Shown here piece after piece: positions 20,111-28,436 of a stretch of 64,000 nt of DNA (positions within the stretch are counted from its first letter, which is position 1; every line of letters starts with the position of its first letter). The notes beneath the pieces were generated by a model, which was given only the letters and a program-made list of their open reading frames with translations, was not told the origin of the DNA and ran no database searches. The DNA is from Mycobacterium sp. BK086 (lineage in GTDB: Bacteria; Actinomycetota; Actinomycetes; Mycobacteriales; Mycobacteriaceae): the NCBI GenBank assembly GCA_004362315.1, contig SNWL01000005.1, forward strand, positions 186,001-250,000, read 5' to 3'. Both the position numbers and the translations under genes were made by a program.

Positions 20111-21196
20111 GTGACTCGCCCCGTTTCCCCGTCCGGCGCCGACGCGCCGAATTCGTCATGGCCGCAGGTCCTGGACCGGTTGACGGCCAGCCGCGAACTC
20201 GAGCCGGGGCAGGCGAGGTGGGCGATGGACGAGATCATGACCGGGGCCGCGACGCCGGCCCAGATCGCGGCCTTCGGCGTGTCGATGAAGATGAAGCGCC
20301 CGACGCCCGCCGAGGTGCGTGAGTTGGCCGACACGATGCTGCAATACGCACGCATGGTGCCCACCGATGTCATCGGCACCGACACCGTCGACATCGTCGG
20401 CACCGGCGGCGACAAGGCGAACACCGTGAACCTCTCGACGATGGCGGCGATCGTGGTCGCCGCCGCGGGCGTGCCGGTGGTCAAGCACGGCAACCGCGCC
20501 GCCTCGTCCAAGAGCGGCGGGGCCGACATGCTCGAGGCACTCGGGGTGCGGATCGACCTGGGCCCCGACGAGGTGGCCCGCAGCGTGGCCGAGGTCGGCA
20601 TCGGCTTCTGCTTCGCGCCGGTCTTCCACCCGTCCTACAAGTTCGCCGGGCCGCCGCGCCGCGAGATCGGCACCCCGACGGTGTTCAATCTGCTTGGCCC
20701 GCTGACCAATCCGGCCAGCCCGCGGGCGGGGCTGATCGGGTGTGCGTTCGGCGATCTGGCCGAGGTGATGGCCGGGGTGTTCGCGGCCCGGCGCTGCAGC
20801 GTGCTCGTGGTGCACGGCGACGACGGTCTCGACGAGCTGACCACGACGACCACCAGCACCATCTGGCGGGTGCAGGCCGGCACCATCGACAAGCTCACGT
20901 TCGATCCGCTGGGTTTCGGCTTCGCCAGGGCCCGCATCGAGGAGCTCGTCGGCGGCGAGGCCGAGCAGAACGCGCAGTCGGCCCGCGAGGTGCTGGGCGG
21001 GGCGCAGGGACCCGTGCGGGACGCGGTGATCCTCAATGCGGCGGGCGCGCTGGTCGCCCACAGCGGGCTATCCAGCCACGCCGAATGGTTGCCGTCCTGG
21101 GAGGACGGGCTGGCCCGTGCCGCCCAGGCGATCGACTCCGGTGCGGCCGAGCAGCTCCTGGCGCGTTGGGTGCGGTTCACGCAACAGGAGCTCTGA
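20111..21196 (+). CDS. trpD: Anthranilate phosphoribosyltransferase
   Basis: A 361-residue enzyme of tryptophan synthesis: anthranilate plus PRPP gives phosphoribosyl anthranilate. Typical motifs are the glycine-rich PRPP loop [54 protein letters not shown] and [13 protein letters not shown]. The GTG at 20111 is the first start giving a normal N-terminus; it lacks a good ribosome-binding site but has GAATAT ending 6 bases upstream, so it may be leaderless. The last 129 bases overlap the convergent exonuclease-UvrC gene. No other trp gene is adjacent, as in M. tuberculosis. Confidence 0.93.
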   Translation: MTRPVSPSGADAPNSSWPQVLDRLTASRELEPGQARWAMDEIMTGAATPAQIAAFGVSMKMKRPTPAEVRELADTMLQYARMVPTDVIGTDTVDIVGTGGDKANTVNLSTMAAIVVAAAGVPVVKHGNRAASSKSGGADMLEALGVRIDLGPDEVARSVAEVGIGFCFAPVFHPSYKFAGPPRREIGTPTVFNLLGPLTNPASPRAGLIGCAFGDLAEVMAGVFAARRCSVLVVHGDDGLDELTTTTTSTIWRVQAGTIDKLTFDPLGFGFARARIEELVGGEAEQNAQSAREVLGGAQGPVRDAVILNAAGALVAHSGLSSHAEWLPSWEDGLARAAQAIDSGAAEQLLARWVRFTQQEL

Positions 21197-22924
21197 CTCG
21201 GTCTGCTGGGCGGCCAGCCGCGCGGAGCGTGCAGTGGCCGACCACTGCGCCCACGGGCCGGCTGAGGCCACGGGTGTGGCCAAACCTGTTGTGGCGCTTA
21301 CGATTCGGACGCCGGGACTGTTGAGCCAGCGCGCGATCAGGGAGGTCTCCTCGACCAGCGCGCCGCCGAGGGGCGCGGGCCGGGGCAGCACGATCTGCGC
21401 GCAGGACTGCAGCGCTTCGACGACGGGCATGGGCGGGACGCGACGGGGAGCCACCCCGGCCGCGGCGAGCTGGCCGTGTCGCACGACCGCGAGCTGCCAG
21501 CCGCCGGCGCCGTCGGGGCCCGCGACGACAAGCTCCTCCACCGCGGCGAGCGCGCGCAGGCGCTGCCCGCGCCACAGCACGTCGACGGCCGCGGCGATGT
21601 GATCGCGCAGCCGGGCCGCGCTCTCGTAGCGGGCGCGCCCGGCGAGCTCGCTCACCTGCTCGACGGCCGCGCCGAGCGCGCTGTTGTCCAGACCGGCGAT
21701 CAGTGCGGCGGCCCGCAGCGGTGCGGCCGCGTAGTCGGCGGCGGCGATGCCGCGCGGTGCGGGACAGGGGGAGACCTCGCGCACCGGGCAGGCCGGGCCG
21801 TGCTCGGCACCGCGTGCGATGCGCGACGTACAGGTGCGCACCCCGGTGAATCGGGCCACCAGATCGGCGGTGTCGGCGGCGTCGGCCCGCGACCGGAACG
21901 GGCCGATCGCGCGGTCGTGACGCGGTTCGCGCACGACCGACAGTCGGGGGAACGCCTCGTCGGTCAGCACCACCCACCACCAGCGGTGCGGAAAACGTGA
22001 GCGCCGGTTGTACGGCGGCGCGTGAGCGGCCAGCAGCCGCAGCTCGCGCACCCCGGCCTCCAGCGGGTGGGCACACTCGACGTGGTCGACCTTGGTGGCC
22101 AGGCCGACCATCTCCTTCATCCGGCCGCGCGGATCCGCGCCGGTGAAGTACTGGCCCACCCGGCGGTGCAGATCGGTCGCGGTGCCGATGTAGAGCACCT
22201 CGCCGGTGGGTCCGCGAAACAGGTACACGCCTGGCCGGTGCGGCAGGTTGCGGGCCAGAACCCGTTTGCCGCGTTGGGCATTGGAGATATTGGGCATGAA
22301 CCCGCGCAGCTCGGTATAGGTGTGCACGCCCTGATTGCCGACTCGCTCGATCAGCGCGTGCAGCACGTCGACGGTGGCGCGGGCGTCGTCGAGGGCGCGG
22401 TGGGTCGGCCGGGTGGCCGAGCCGACGAGTGCGGCCAGTGTGGCCAGCCGCACGCTGGGCGCCTCCTCGCGGGTGAGCACCCGGCGGGCCAGTTTCACCG
22501 TGCACAGCACCGGTGGGCGGGGCCAGGTGATGCCGCACTGTTCGGCGGCCGAACGAAGGAAACCGATGTCGAAGCCGGCGTTGTGCGCGACGAGGACGGC
22601 GCCGCGGGCGAATTCGAGGAACATCGGCAGCACCGCGGCGATGGTGGGGGCGTCGTGCACCATCGCGGTGGTGATCCCGGTGAGCTGAACGATCTGCGGC
22701 GGGATGGACCGTTGCGGGTCCACCAGGGTGGCGAACTCGCCGAGCACCTCGCCGCCGCGGACCTTGACCGCGCCGATCTCGGTGATGGCGTCGCGCAGCC
22801 CGTTCGGCGAAGCCGTCGCGCGCCCGCCGGTGGTCTCCAGGTCGACGACCACGAACGTGGTCTCCCGCAGCGAGACATCGGCGGCCGGGTCGACGTCGGC
22901 AAAGCTCAGCTGCGGCACGGTCAT
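21068..22924 (-). CDS. DEDDh exonuclease fused to a UvrC/Cho-like GIY-YIG domain
   Basis: A 618-residue fusion. The N-terminal domain (about 20-190) is a DNA polymerase III epsilon-like 3'-5' exonuclease with VVDLETTGG (DxE), [10 protein letters not shown] and [11 protein letters not shown] (H and D), so all DEDDh residues are present. A GIY-YIG endonuclease domain follows (about 230-310) with [17 protein letters not shown] and [11 protein letters not shown], as in UvrC N-termini and Cho. A Cys-bearing region ([13 protein letters not shown]) and a UVR-like helical pair ([18 protein letters not shown]) come next. This matches Rv2191-type proteins, proposed to act in DNA repair. The C-terminal 43 residues are read antisense to trpD and have a different, low-information composition. 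Confidence 0.88.
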   Translation of the reverse strand: MTVPQLSFADVDPAADVSLRETTFVVVDLETTGGRATASPNGLRDAITEIGAVKVRGGEVLGEFATLVDPQRSIPPQIVQLTGITTAMVHDAPTIAAVLPMFLEFARGAVLVAHNAGFDIGFLRSAAEQCGITWPRPPVLCTVKLARRVLTREEAPSVRLATLAALVGSATRPTHRALDDARATVDVLHALIERVGNQGVHTYTELRGFMPNISNAQRGKRVLARNLPHRPGVYLFRGPTGEVLYIGTATDLHRRVGQYFTGADPRGRMKEMVGLATKVDHVECAHPLEAGVRELRLLAAHAPPYNRRSRFPHRWWWVVLTDEAFPRLSVVREPRHDRAIGPFRSRADAADTADLVARFTGVRTCTSRIARGAEHGPACPVREVSPCPAPRGIAAADYAAAPLRAAALIAGLDNSALGAAVEQVSELAGRARYESAARLRDHIAAAVDVLWRGQRLRALAAVEELVVAGPDGAGGWQLAVVRHGQLAAAGVAPRRVPPMPVVEALQSCAQIVLPRPAPLGGALVEETSLIARWLNSPGVRIVSATTGLATPVASAGPWAQWSATARSARLAAQQTESELLLREPHPTRQELLGRTGVDRLGGTGQPVLPGRQPFGVAG

Positions 22925-23031
22925 GACGCTAAGCAGCCCTACCGACAGGACACCGATGGCGCGCCGCGCGGCCCGGACTTGTCGGTGGCCGACGTTAGCG
23001 TGCGGCCAACAGGATGAGAGGAGACCCCGAG

Positions 23032-23253
23032 ATGGGAACAGACCCGACGGAACCGGTCGTCATCGACTGCGACGACTGTGCGGTACGCGGGCCAGGCTGC
23101 CGCGACTGTGTGGTGAGCGTGCTGCTCGGCGTACCGGAGACTTTGCTGGAGGACGAGCGGGTCGCGCTGGAGGTGCTGGCAGAGGCCGGTCTTGCGCCGC
23201 GGTTGAAGCTGGTTCCGATCCACCGCCACGGAGGTTCCGGGCTCGCGAGCTAG
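23032..23253 (+). CDS. Small Cys-rich protein with a CxxC-CxxC knuckle
   Basis: A 73-residue protein. CDDC and CRDC are separated by six residues ([14 protein letters not shown]), a spacing typical of a zinc- or Fe-S-binding knuckle. A helical segment ([19 protein letters not shown]) follows, then a basic tail. ATG 23032 is preceded by AGAGGAGA at about 8 bases, a strong ribosome-binding site. Similar small proteins are, as far as I recall, conserved next to ripC in mycobacteria, but I know no function. It sits divergent to the exonuclease-UvrC gene with a 107-base gap in which I see no clear promoter. Confidence 0.75.
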   Translation: MGTDPTEPVVIDCDDCAVRGPGCRDCVVSVLLGVPETLLEDERVALEVLAEAGLAPRLKLVPIHRHGGSGLAS

Positions 23254-23331
23254 TGGCCTGATAGGTTGGTTGGCAGGTTGTGGCTGGTGTGGCCGGTGAG
23301 GCTGAGAGTCTCTTGAGAAGTGTCTCCCTGG

Positions 23332-23361
23332 TTGGACAACGCCGATGCCATTTCGTAACCT
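23332..23361 (+). promoter_or_regulatory. Candidate SigA-type promoter of ripC
   Basis: TTGGAC (23332-23337) and TAACCT (23356-23361) are separated by 18 bases, a fair match to the mycobacterial housekeeping promoter. The predicted leader of about 50 bases contains the hairpin TCGATG-CAACAA-CATCGA (23380-23397). AAAGGA then precedes the TTG start at 23421. GTAACC (23355-23360) and GAGACC (23366-23371) form an 11-base-period direct repeat over the -10, possibly a response-regulator site; this last point is speculative. Confidence 0.45.
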
Positions 23362-23420
23362 GATCGAGACCTAAGGCACTCGATGCAACAACATCGACGG
23401 CACTTAAAGGATGCACAATC

Positions 23421-24611
23421 TTGAGCTTTGACCGCAGGTACCTGACTAAACGCGTTTTCAAACGCCCTCTAGTAGGTGGGATTGCGGGGCTCACTCTCTT
23501 TTCGTGCGTTATCTCCGGCTCAGTGCACGCCGATCCCGCCGAAGACGCGGTGGCCAAGCTGAACGAACTGTCACGACAGGCAGAACAGCTCACCGAGTCG
23601 ATGCATTCCGCTCAGCTTGATCTCGACAAGAAGCTGCAGGCCGAAGGCGTTGCCGAGAAGAAGCACACCGATGATCTGGCCGCGGCGGATGCTGCCAAAG
23701 CCCAGTTGGCGACCTACCAGACCGCGGTCGACAAATTTGCTGTCGCTGTGTACATGGGTGGCAGCACTGACGGCCTGAGCGCGATCCTGACCGCCGAGTC
23801 GCCGCAGGGCCTGATCGACAAGCTGACCGTGCAGCGCGCGATGGCCACCGAGATGTCGGCCCAGATGCAGAACTACCGGCAGGCCAACGACCGGCTTCGC
23901 CAGGCCGAGGCCGAATCCGCCAAGTCGGCGTCCGATGCCAAGACGGCCGCCGAACAGGCCGCCGCGGTGCGGGCCGATCTGCAACGTAAGCAGTCCCAGC
24001 TGCAGGTCCAGATCGCGGCCGTGAAGTCGCGGTATCAGACCCTGACCCCGGATCAGCGCACGGCGCTGGCCGCCCCCGGACCGCCGCCGCCGGCCGACAT
24101 CCTGGCGCTCGGTGCACCCGCGGGTCTGCCTCCGCTCGCCGATGCGCCCCCGCCGCCGGATGCGCTGCCGGCGCCTCCGCCACCCGACGCGCTCCCGGAC
24201 GCGCCGCCGCCCGACGCCGCGCAGGTCATCCCGATGGCCGCCGTGCCTGTCCCGGGCCCCGGTAGCGATCAAGGCGCGGTCGCCGTGCAGGCCGCGCTGA
24301 CCCGGATCGGCGACCCCTACGTGTGGGGTGGCTCCGGACCCAACCAATTCGACTGCTCGGGGCTGGTCATGTGGGCCTTCCAGCAGGCAGGCATCTTCCT
24401 GCCGCACTCCAGCCAGGCGCTGGCCAACGGCGGCCAGCCGGTCTCGATGGACCAGATGCAGCCCGGTGACGTCGTCAACTACTACTCCGACGCGTCGCAC
24501 TCGGCGATCTACATCGGCGACGGAATGATGGTTCACGCCTCGACATTCGGCCGCCCGGTGATGATCTCGCCGGTGAACAACGCCCCGATCTACAACGTCC
24601 GTCGCTACTGA
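23421..24611 (+). CDS. ripC: NlpC/P60 peptidoglycan hydrolase
   Basis: A 396-residue secreted D,L-endopeptidase (Rv2190c-type RipC) that cuts peptide stems during septation. The TTG at 23421 is supported by AAAGGA upstream and by the basic signal peptide that follows it, ending about SGSVHA. Residues 35-220 form a long coiled coil (for example QLTESMHSAQLDLDKKLQAE), the part that in such proteins contacts FtsX. A Pro/Asp/Ala-rich linker (about 215-270) follows. The NlpC/P60 domain closes the protein, with Cys in FDCSGLVMWAF and His in SDASHSAIYIG. The likely neighbour in transcription is the HExxH gene starting just after its stop. Confidence 0.92.
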   Translation: MSFDRRYLTKRVFKRPLVGGIAGLTLFSCVISGSVHADPAEDAVAKLNELSRQAEQLTESMHSAQLDLDKKLQAEGVAEKKHTDDLAAADAAKAQLATYQTAVDKFAVAVYMGGSTDGLSAILTAESPQGLIDKLTVQRAMATEMSAQMQNYRQANDRLRQAEAESAKSASDAKTAAEQAAAVRADLQRKQSQLQVQIAAVKSRYQTLTPDQRTALAAPGPPPPADILALGAPAGLPPLADAPPPPDALPAPPPPDALPDAPPPDAAQVIPMAAVPVPGPGSDQGAVAVQAALTRIGDPYVWGGSGPNQFDCSGLVMWAFQQAGIFLPHSSQALANGGQPVSMDQMQPGDVVNYYSDASHSAIYIGDGMMVHASTFGRPVMISPVNNAPIYNVRRY

Positions 24612-24681
24612 CCGGTGGCGACGCCGGCTCTCGGCCGTCCTCGCCGTCGTTCTGGTCGCTGAACTGCTCACGGCCGCTTCG

Positions 24682-25458
24682 GTGTTGACCGCCACGCCGC
24701 CTACCGCTCCGCCCTCGCCGCGCACCGCCGTGCCCGCGCCGACACCCCTGGTGGTCGGCGACGGTCGCACCGTGCGCCTGATCAGCCTGGGCGGCACTCG
24801 CACCGATGACCTGCTCACCCGCATCGCCGGCGATATCGGCGCCGCCGTCGGCGCCGTCGAGAAGTTCTGGGGCACCGACTGGGACCGCGAGATCGTCGTG
24901 ATCGCCACCGATTCACAGGCGCAGTTCATCGCTCAGGCCGGTCTCGACCCGAACGGGCAATGGAACGACATCGCCGCGGTGTCGGTCGCCGACCACGTCG
25001 ACTTCGAGCACCGTCACGCCAGCGGTCAGCGGATGGTGTTCGCCCCCGGCGCCGCCGACATGAGCGAGGGGGCCCTGCGAATCGTGTTGACCCACGAGCT
25101 ATTTCACTTCGCCGCCCGCGCCGACACCGCACTCGACGCGCCGCGCTGGCTGCTCGAGGGGACGGCCGACTTCGTGGCTCGTCCACCGGAGCCGCTCCCG
25201 CCGGATGCCGCGGCGAACACCGCGCTGCCCGCCGACGCCGACCTCGACGTGGCGGGCCCGCAGCGCGAGCGGGGCTACGACCGCGCCTGGTGGTTCGCCC
25301 GGTTCGTCGCCGACACCTACGGCGTCGACGCGCTGCGCCGGCTCTACGCCGAAGCCTGCGGACCCGGTCACAGCGACTTCGCGACCGCGGTTCAGCGGGC
25401 GCTGCACACCGACATGACCGCACTACGCGCCCGCTGGGCGCAGTGGCTGACCCGCTAG
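24682..25458 (+). CDS. Secreted HExxH metallopeptidase-like protein (Rv2189c-like)
   Basis: From GTG 24682 the protein has 258 residues. It carries a zinc-peptidase motif HELFH (138-142) and a downstream Glu in LLEGTADF (159), the arrangement of gluzincin or peptidase MA-like domains. The N-terminal 20 residues are Pro/Thr/Ala-rich like a linker after a signal peptide. In the same frame, 24616-24681 encodes a signal-peptide-like stretch (WRRRLSAVLAVVLVAELL) directly after the ripC stop, but there is no ATG, GTG or TTG before it. A GTG at 24615 is one base out of frame. So the real start is unresolved and the gene may carry a small indel. It is probably cotranscribed with ripC, which suggests envelope work. 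Confidence 0.72.
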   Translation: MLTATPPTAPPSPRTAVPAPTPLVVGDGRTVRLISLGGTRTDDLLTRIAGDIGAAVGAVEKFWGTDWDREIVVIATDSQAQFIAQAGLDPNGQWNDIAAVSVADHVDFEHRHASGQRMVFAPGAADMSEGALRIVLTHELFHFAARADTALDAPRWLLEGTADFVARPPEPLPPDAAANTALPADADLDVAGPQRERGYDRAWWFARFVADTYGVDALRRLYAEACGPGHSDFATAVQRALHTDMTALRARWAQWLTR

Positions 25459-25469
25459 CGTAGGTGGCG

Positions 25470-26618
25470 ATGACGCGGATCCTGCTGGTCACCAATGACT
25501 TTCCGCCCCGTCGTGGCGGCATCCAGTCCTATCTCGAGCAGTTCGTCGACCGGCTCGTCGATACCGGCGACCACCAGCTCACCGTCTACGCGCCGAAGTG
25601 GAAGGGTGCGCCCGAGTACGACCGGGCCGCCGGCTACCGCATCGTGCGCCATCCCGGCACCCTGATGCTGCCCGAGCCCGGCGTGGACCGGCGGATGCGC
25701 GCCCTGATCGCCGAACACGACATCGAAACGGTGTGGTTCGGTGCGGCGGCGCCGCTGGCACTGTTGGCCAACCGCGCCCGCAGTGCCGGTGCACGCCGAG
25801 TGGTGGCCAGCACCCACGGCCATGAGGTGGGCTGGTCCATGCTGCCCGTCGCCCGGTCGGCGCTGCGGCGCATTGGTACCGACACCGACGTCGTCACGTT
25901 CATCAGCCACTACACCCGCGGCCGGATCGCCTCGGCATTCGGCCCGAACGCCGCCCTGGAACACCTGGCGCCCGGCGTCGACTCCCAGCGGTTCCGGCCG
26001 GACCCCGCCGCCAGAGCCGAACTGCGGGCCCGCTACGGACTCGGCGACCGGCCGACGGTGGTCTGCCTGTCCCGGCTGGTGCCCCGCAAGGGCCAGGACA
26101 TGCTGATCAAGGCGCTGCCCGAGATCCGCCGCCGGGTCCCCGGCGCCGTTCTGGTGATCGTCGGGGGCGGGCCCTACGCCGACGATCTGCACAAGCTGGC
26201 CGAGACCGTCGGTGTGACAGCCGACGTCGTATTCACCGGCGCAGTGCCCGGCGCCGAACTGCCCGGCCACTACGCGATGGCCGATGTCTTTGCGATGCCT
26301 TGTCGCACAAGGGGTTCCGGCCTCGATGTGGAAGGTCTTGGCATCGTGTTCCTGGAGGCGTCGGCCACCGGTGTGCCGGTGGTCGCCGGTGACTCCGGCG
26401 GCGCCCCGGAGGCCGTGCAGGAAGGCGAGACGGGCCGGGTGGTCGACGGACGCTCGGTCGCACAGATCGCCGAGGCGGTCTCGGGCATCTTGGCCGACCC
26501 CGCACTTGGCGCGCGGATGGGGGAGACCGGCCGGCGATGGGTCGAGACGGACTGGAGTTGGGCCGCCCACACGTCGCGGCTTTCCGAACTCCTGCGTCCG
26601 GCCGATCACCCCGTGTGA
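25470..26618 (+). CDS. pimB: GDP-mannose-dependent phosphatidylinositol monomannoside mannosyltransferase
   Basis: A 382-residue GT4 glycosyltransferase matching mycobacterial PimB' (Rv2188c), which adds the second mannose to PIM1 on the inner membrane face. Seen are RILLVTNDFPPRRGGIQSYL, the acceptor-site region STHGHEVGWSML, the GDP-sugar-binding VCLSRLVPRKGQDMLIKAL and the E-x7-E motif in EGLGIVFLEAS. I use ATG 25470; a GTG two codons upstream is possible, and the only ribosome-binding match (AGGTGG, 25462-25467) fits neither well. PIMs anchor lipomannan, so the gene links to mptA and the GT87 gene in this window. Confidence 0.92.
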   Translation: MTRILLVTNDFPPRRGGIQSYLEQFVDRLVDTGDHQLTVYAPKWKGAPEYDRAAGYRIVRHPGTLMLPEPGVDRRMRALIAEHDIETVWFGAAAPLALLANRARSAGARRVVASTHGHEVGWSMLPVARSALRRIGTDTDVVTFISHYTRGRIASAFGPNAALEHLAPGVDSQRFRPDPAARAELRARYGLGDRPTVVCLSRLVPRKGQDMLIKALPEIRRRVPGAVLVIVGGGPYADDLHKLAETVGVTADVVFTGAVPGAELPGHYAMADVFAMPCRTRGSGLDVEGLGIVFLEASATGVPVVAGDSGGAPEAVQEGETGRVVDGRSVAQIAEAVSGILADPALGARMGETGRRWVETDWSWAAHTSRLSELLRPADHPV

Positions 26619-26628
26619 CGATGAGCCG

Positions 26629-27273
26629 ATGAACCGTGTTGCCACACTCGGTGCCGTCCTGGCCGCCGCGGCGGCGCTGCTGGTCCCGGCCGGGGTCGCC
26701 ACGGCCGACGACTGCCCCGACGTCGAGGTGATCTTCGCCCGCGGCACCGGTGAGCCGCCAGGCCTGGGACGCGTCGGCCAAGCCCTGGTCGACGCGCTCG
26801 CACCCCGGCTGGGTGACCGAACCATGGACACCTACGCGGTGAACTACCCGGCCAGCTTCAACTTTCTCGCGGCGGCCTCGGGAGCCGACGACGCGGCCGC
26901 CCGCATCGCGGACATGGGCGCGCGGTGCCCGCAGACCAGGCTGGTGCTCGGCGGCTTCTCGCAGGGTGCGGCGGCGGTGTCGATGCTGGCCGGGGTGCCG
27001 CCGGTCGGGCAGCGGATCGGCAGCATCGGCTCGGCCCCGCCGCTGCCACCGGCCGGCGCCGGCCAGGTCGCCGCGGTCGCGGTGTTCGGCAATCCGGGAG
27101 CCCGGTTCGGCTCCCCGTTGTCGAGCACGGGCCAGTTCGCCGGACGGGCCATCGACATCTGCAGCGGCGGTGACCCGATCTGTTCGGCCGGCCTCGACCG
27201 TGCCGCGCACAGCAACTACGAACTGCCGCCATACCCCGATCAGGCTGCGAACTTCGTGGCCGGCTTGATCTGA
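26629..27273 (+). CDS. Secreted cutinase-like serine esterase
   Basis: A 214-residue cutinase-family protein with a signal peptide (residues 1-25, ending GVATA). The esterase motif GGFSQGA has its nucleophile at Ser111, the Asp lies in the CSGGDPIC loop and the His in RAAHSNYE. The four Cys typical of cutinases (DDCPDV, ARCPQT, DICSGG, PICSAG) can form two disulfides. Such proteins (Culp family) hydrolyse lipid esters or envelope lipids outside the cell. It lies 10 bases after pimB, so it is probably cotranscribed. From memory no cutinase gene sits here in M. tuberculosis. Confidence 0.88.
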   Translation: MNRVATLGAVLAAAAALLVPAGVATADDCPDVEVIFARGTGEPPGLGRVGQALVDALAPRLGDRTMDTYAVNYPASFNFLAAASGADDAAARIADMGARCPQTRLVLGGFSQGAAAVSMLAGVPPVGQRIGSIGSAPPLPPAGAGQVAAVAVFGNPGARFGSPLSSTGQFAGRAIDICSGGDPICSAGLDRAAHSNYELPPYPDQAANFVAGLI

Positions 27274-27277
27274 CGGG

Positions 27278-27290
27278 TACCCTCGCCGGG
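27278..27290 (+). promoter_or_regulatory. Candidate leaderless promoter of the acyltransferase gene
   Basis: TACCCT (27278-27283) ends 7 bases before the GTG at 27291 and begins 5 bases after the cutinase stop. It fits the TANNNT rule at leaderless spacing, and no ribosome-binding site better than CCGGGG is present. It would let the acyltransferase be expressed separately from pimB and the cutinase gene. Confidence 0.4.
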
Positions 27291-28436
27291 GTGCTCGCCA
27301 GCCCCGACCTCGACCTGCGCACCGGTGTATCCCGGTCGATCGGTGGTCGGCTGGACGCGCTGACCGGGCTGCGCGCCCTGGCGGCGCTGCTGGTGGTCGG
27401 CACCCACGCGGCGTTCGCGACCGGCAAGCTCTCCCACGGCTACATCGGCCTGGTGTGGGCGCGCCTCGAGGTCGGGGTGTCGATCTTCTTCGCGCTGTCG
27501 GGTTTCCTGCTGTTCCGCGCGTGGGTCGTCGCCGCGGCCGACGCGACGGCGGCCCCTTCGGCGCGGGTCTACGCCCGGCGCCGGTTGCGCCGGATCATGC
27601 CCGCCTATGTGGTGACCGTCGTCGCGGCCTACGGCATCTATTCCTTCTATTCCACCGGGCCCAACCCCGGTCAGAGCCTGTCGGGCCTGATCCGGCACCT
27701 CACACTGACCCAGATCTACACCGATAACTACCTGTTGACCTACCTGCACCGGGGCCTGTCGCAGACCTGGAGCCTGGCCGTGGAGGTGGCGTTCTATGCG
27801 GTGCTGCCGCTGCTGGCCCACCTGCTGCTGGTGGTGCTCTGCGGCGACCGGTGGCGGCCGGGGCGGCTGCTGGCCGGCCTGGTGGGCCTGGCCGCGATCA
27901 GTCCGGTGTGGCTGATCGTGCGGAACAGCACCGACTGGCTACCGAATTCGGCGGGGATGTGGCTGCCGGCGCACCTGGCCGCGTTCGCGGGCGGGATGGC
28001 GGTGGCGGTGCTGCACGTCATGGGGGTGCGCTGGCGCGCCGCACTTCTGGTGCCGGTCGCCGTGGCGCTCTTCCTGCTGGTGTCCACCTCGTTGGGCGGT
28101 GCGGCGGTCACCAAGACGCTGCTCTATGCCGCGATCGCGACGCTGATCGTGGCCGCGCCGACGCTGGGCGGGGGCGCGCTGTTCGACCGGATGCTGGCCA
28201 GCAGGCCGATGACGTGGCTCGGTGAGATCTCCTACGAGATCTTCCTGCTGCACGTGCTGGTGATGGCCATCGTGGTGAGCGCACTGGGCTGGCCGCTGTT
28301 CACCGGCTCACTGCCGGGTTTGTTCGGACTGACGCTGGGTGTCACGATTCCGTTGGCCTGGCTGCTGCACCGCGTCACTTCGCGTAGATGGCGGCGATCT
28401 CCTCGGCGAACTTCTGCGCCACAACGTTGCGCTTGA
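27291..28436 (+). CDS. Acyltransferase 3 family membrane protein
   Basis: A 381-residue O-acyltransferase-like membrane protein with about ten hydrophobic segments. The family N-terminus is clear: [20 protein letters not shown] with the conserved His, then [16 protein letters not shown] and [16 protein letters not shown]. These enzymes acylate cell-surface glycans, glycolipids or secreted metabolites. Substrate is not predictable; neighbours (pimB, cutinase, fadD15) point to envelope lipids. The C-terminal basic tail ([16 protein letters not shown]) overlaps the convergent fadD15 by 62 bases. Confidence 0.85.
   Translation: MLASPDLDLRTGVSRSIGGRLDALTGLRALAALLVVGTHAAFATGKLSHGYIGLVWARLEVGVSIFFALSGFLLFRAWVVAAADATAAPSARVYARRRLRRIMPAYVVTVVAAYGIYSFYSTGPNPGQSLSGLIRHLTLTQIYTDNYLLTYLHRGLSQTWSLAVEVAFYAVLPLLAHLLLVVLCGDRWRPGRLLAGLVGLAAISPVWLIVRNSTDWLPNSAGMWLPAHLAAFAGGMAVAVLHVMGVRWRAALLVPVAVALFLLVSTSLGGAAVTKTLLYAAIATLIVAAPTLGGGALFDRMLASRPMTWLGEISYEIFLLHVLVMAIVVSALGWPLFTGSLPGLFGLTLGVTIPLAWLLHRVTSRRWRRSPRRTSAPQRCA

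Noticed and set aside
28375..28436. Frameshift at the acyltransferase C-terminus.
   Set aside because: The tail runs on as a basic segment opposite fadD15, but the catalytic membrane core is complete; a simple 3' overlap explains it.
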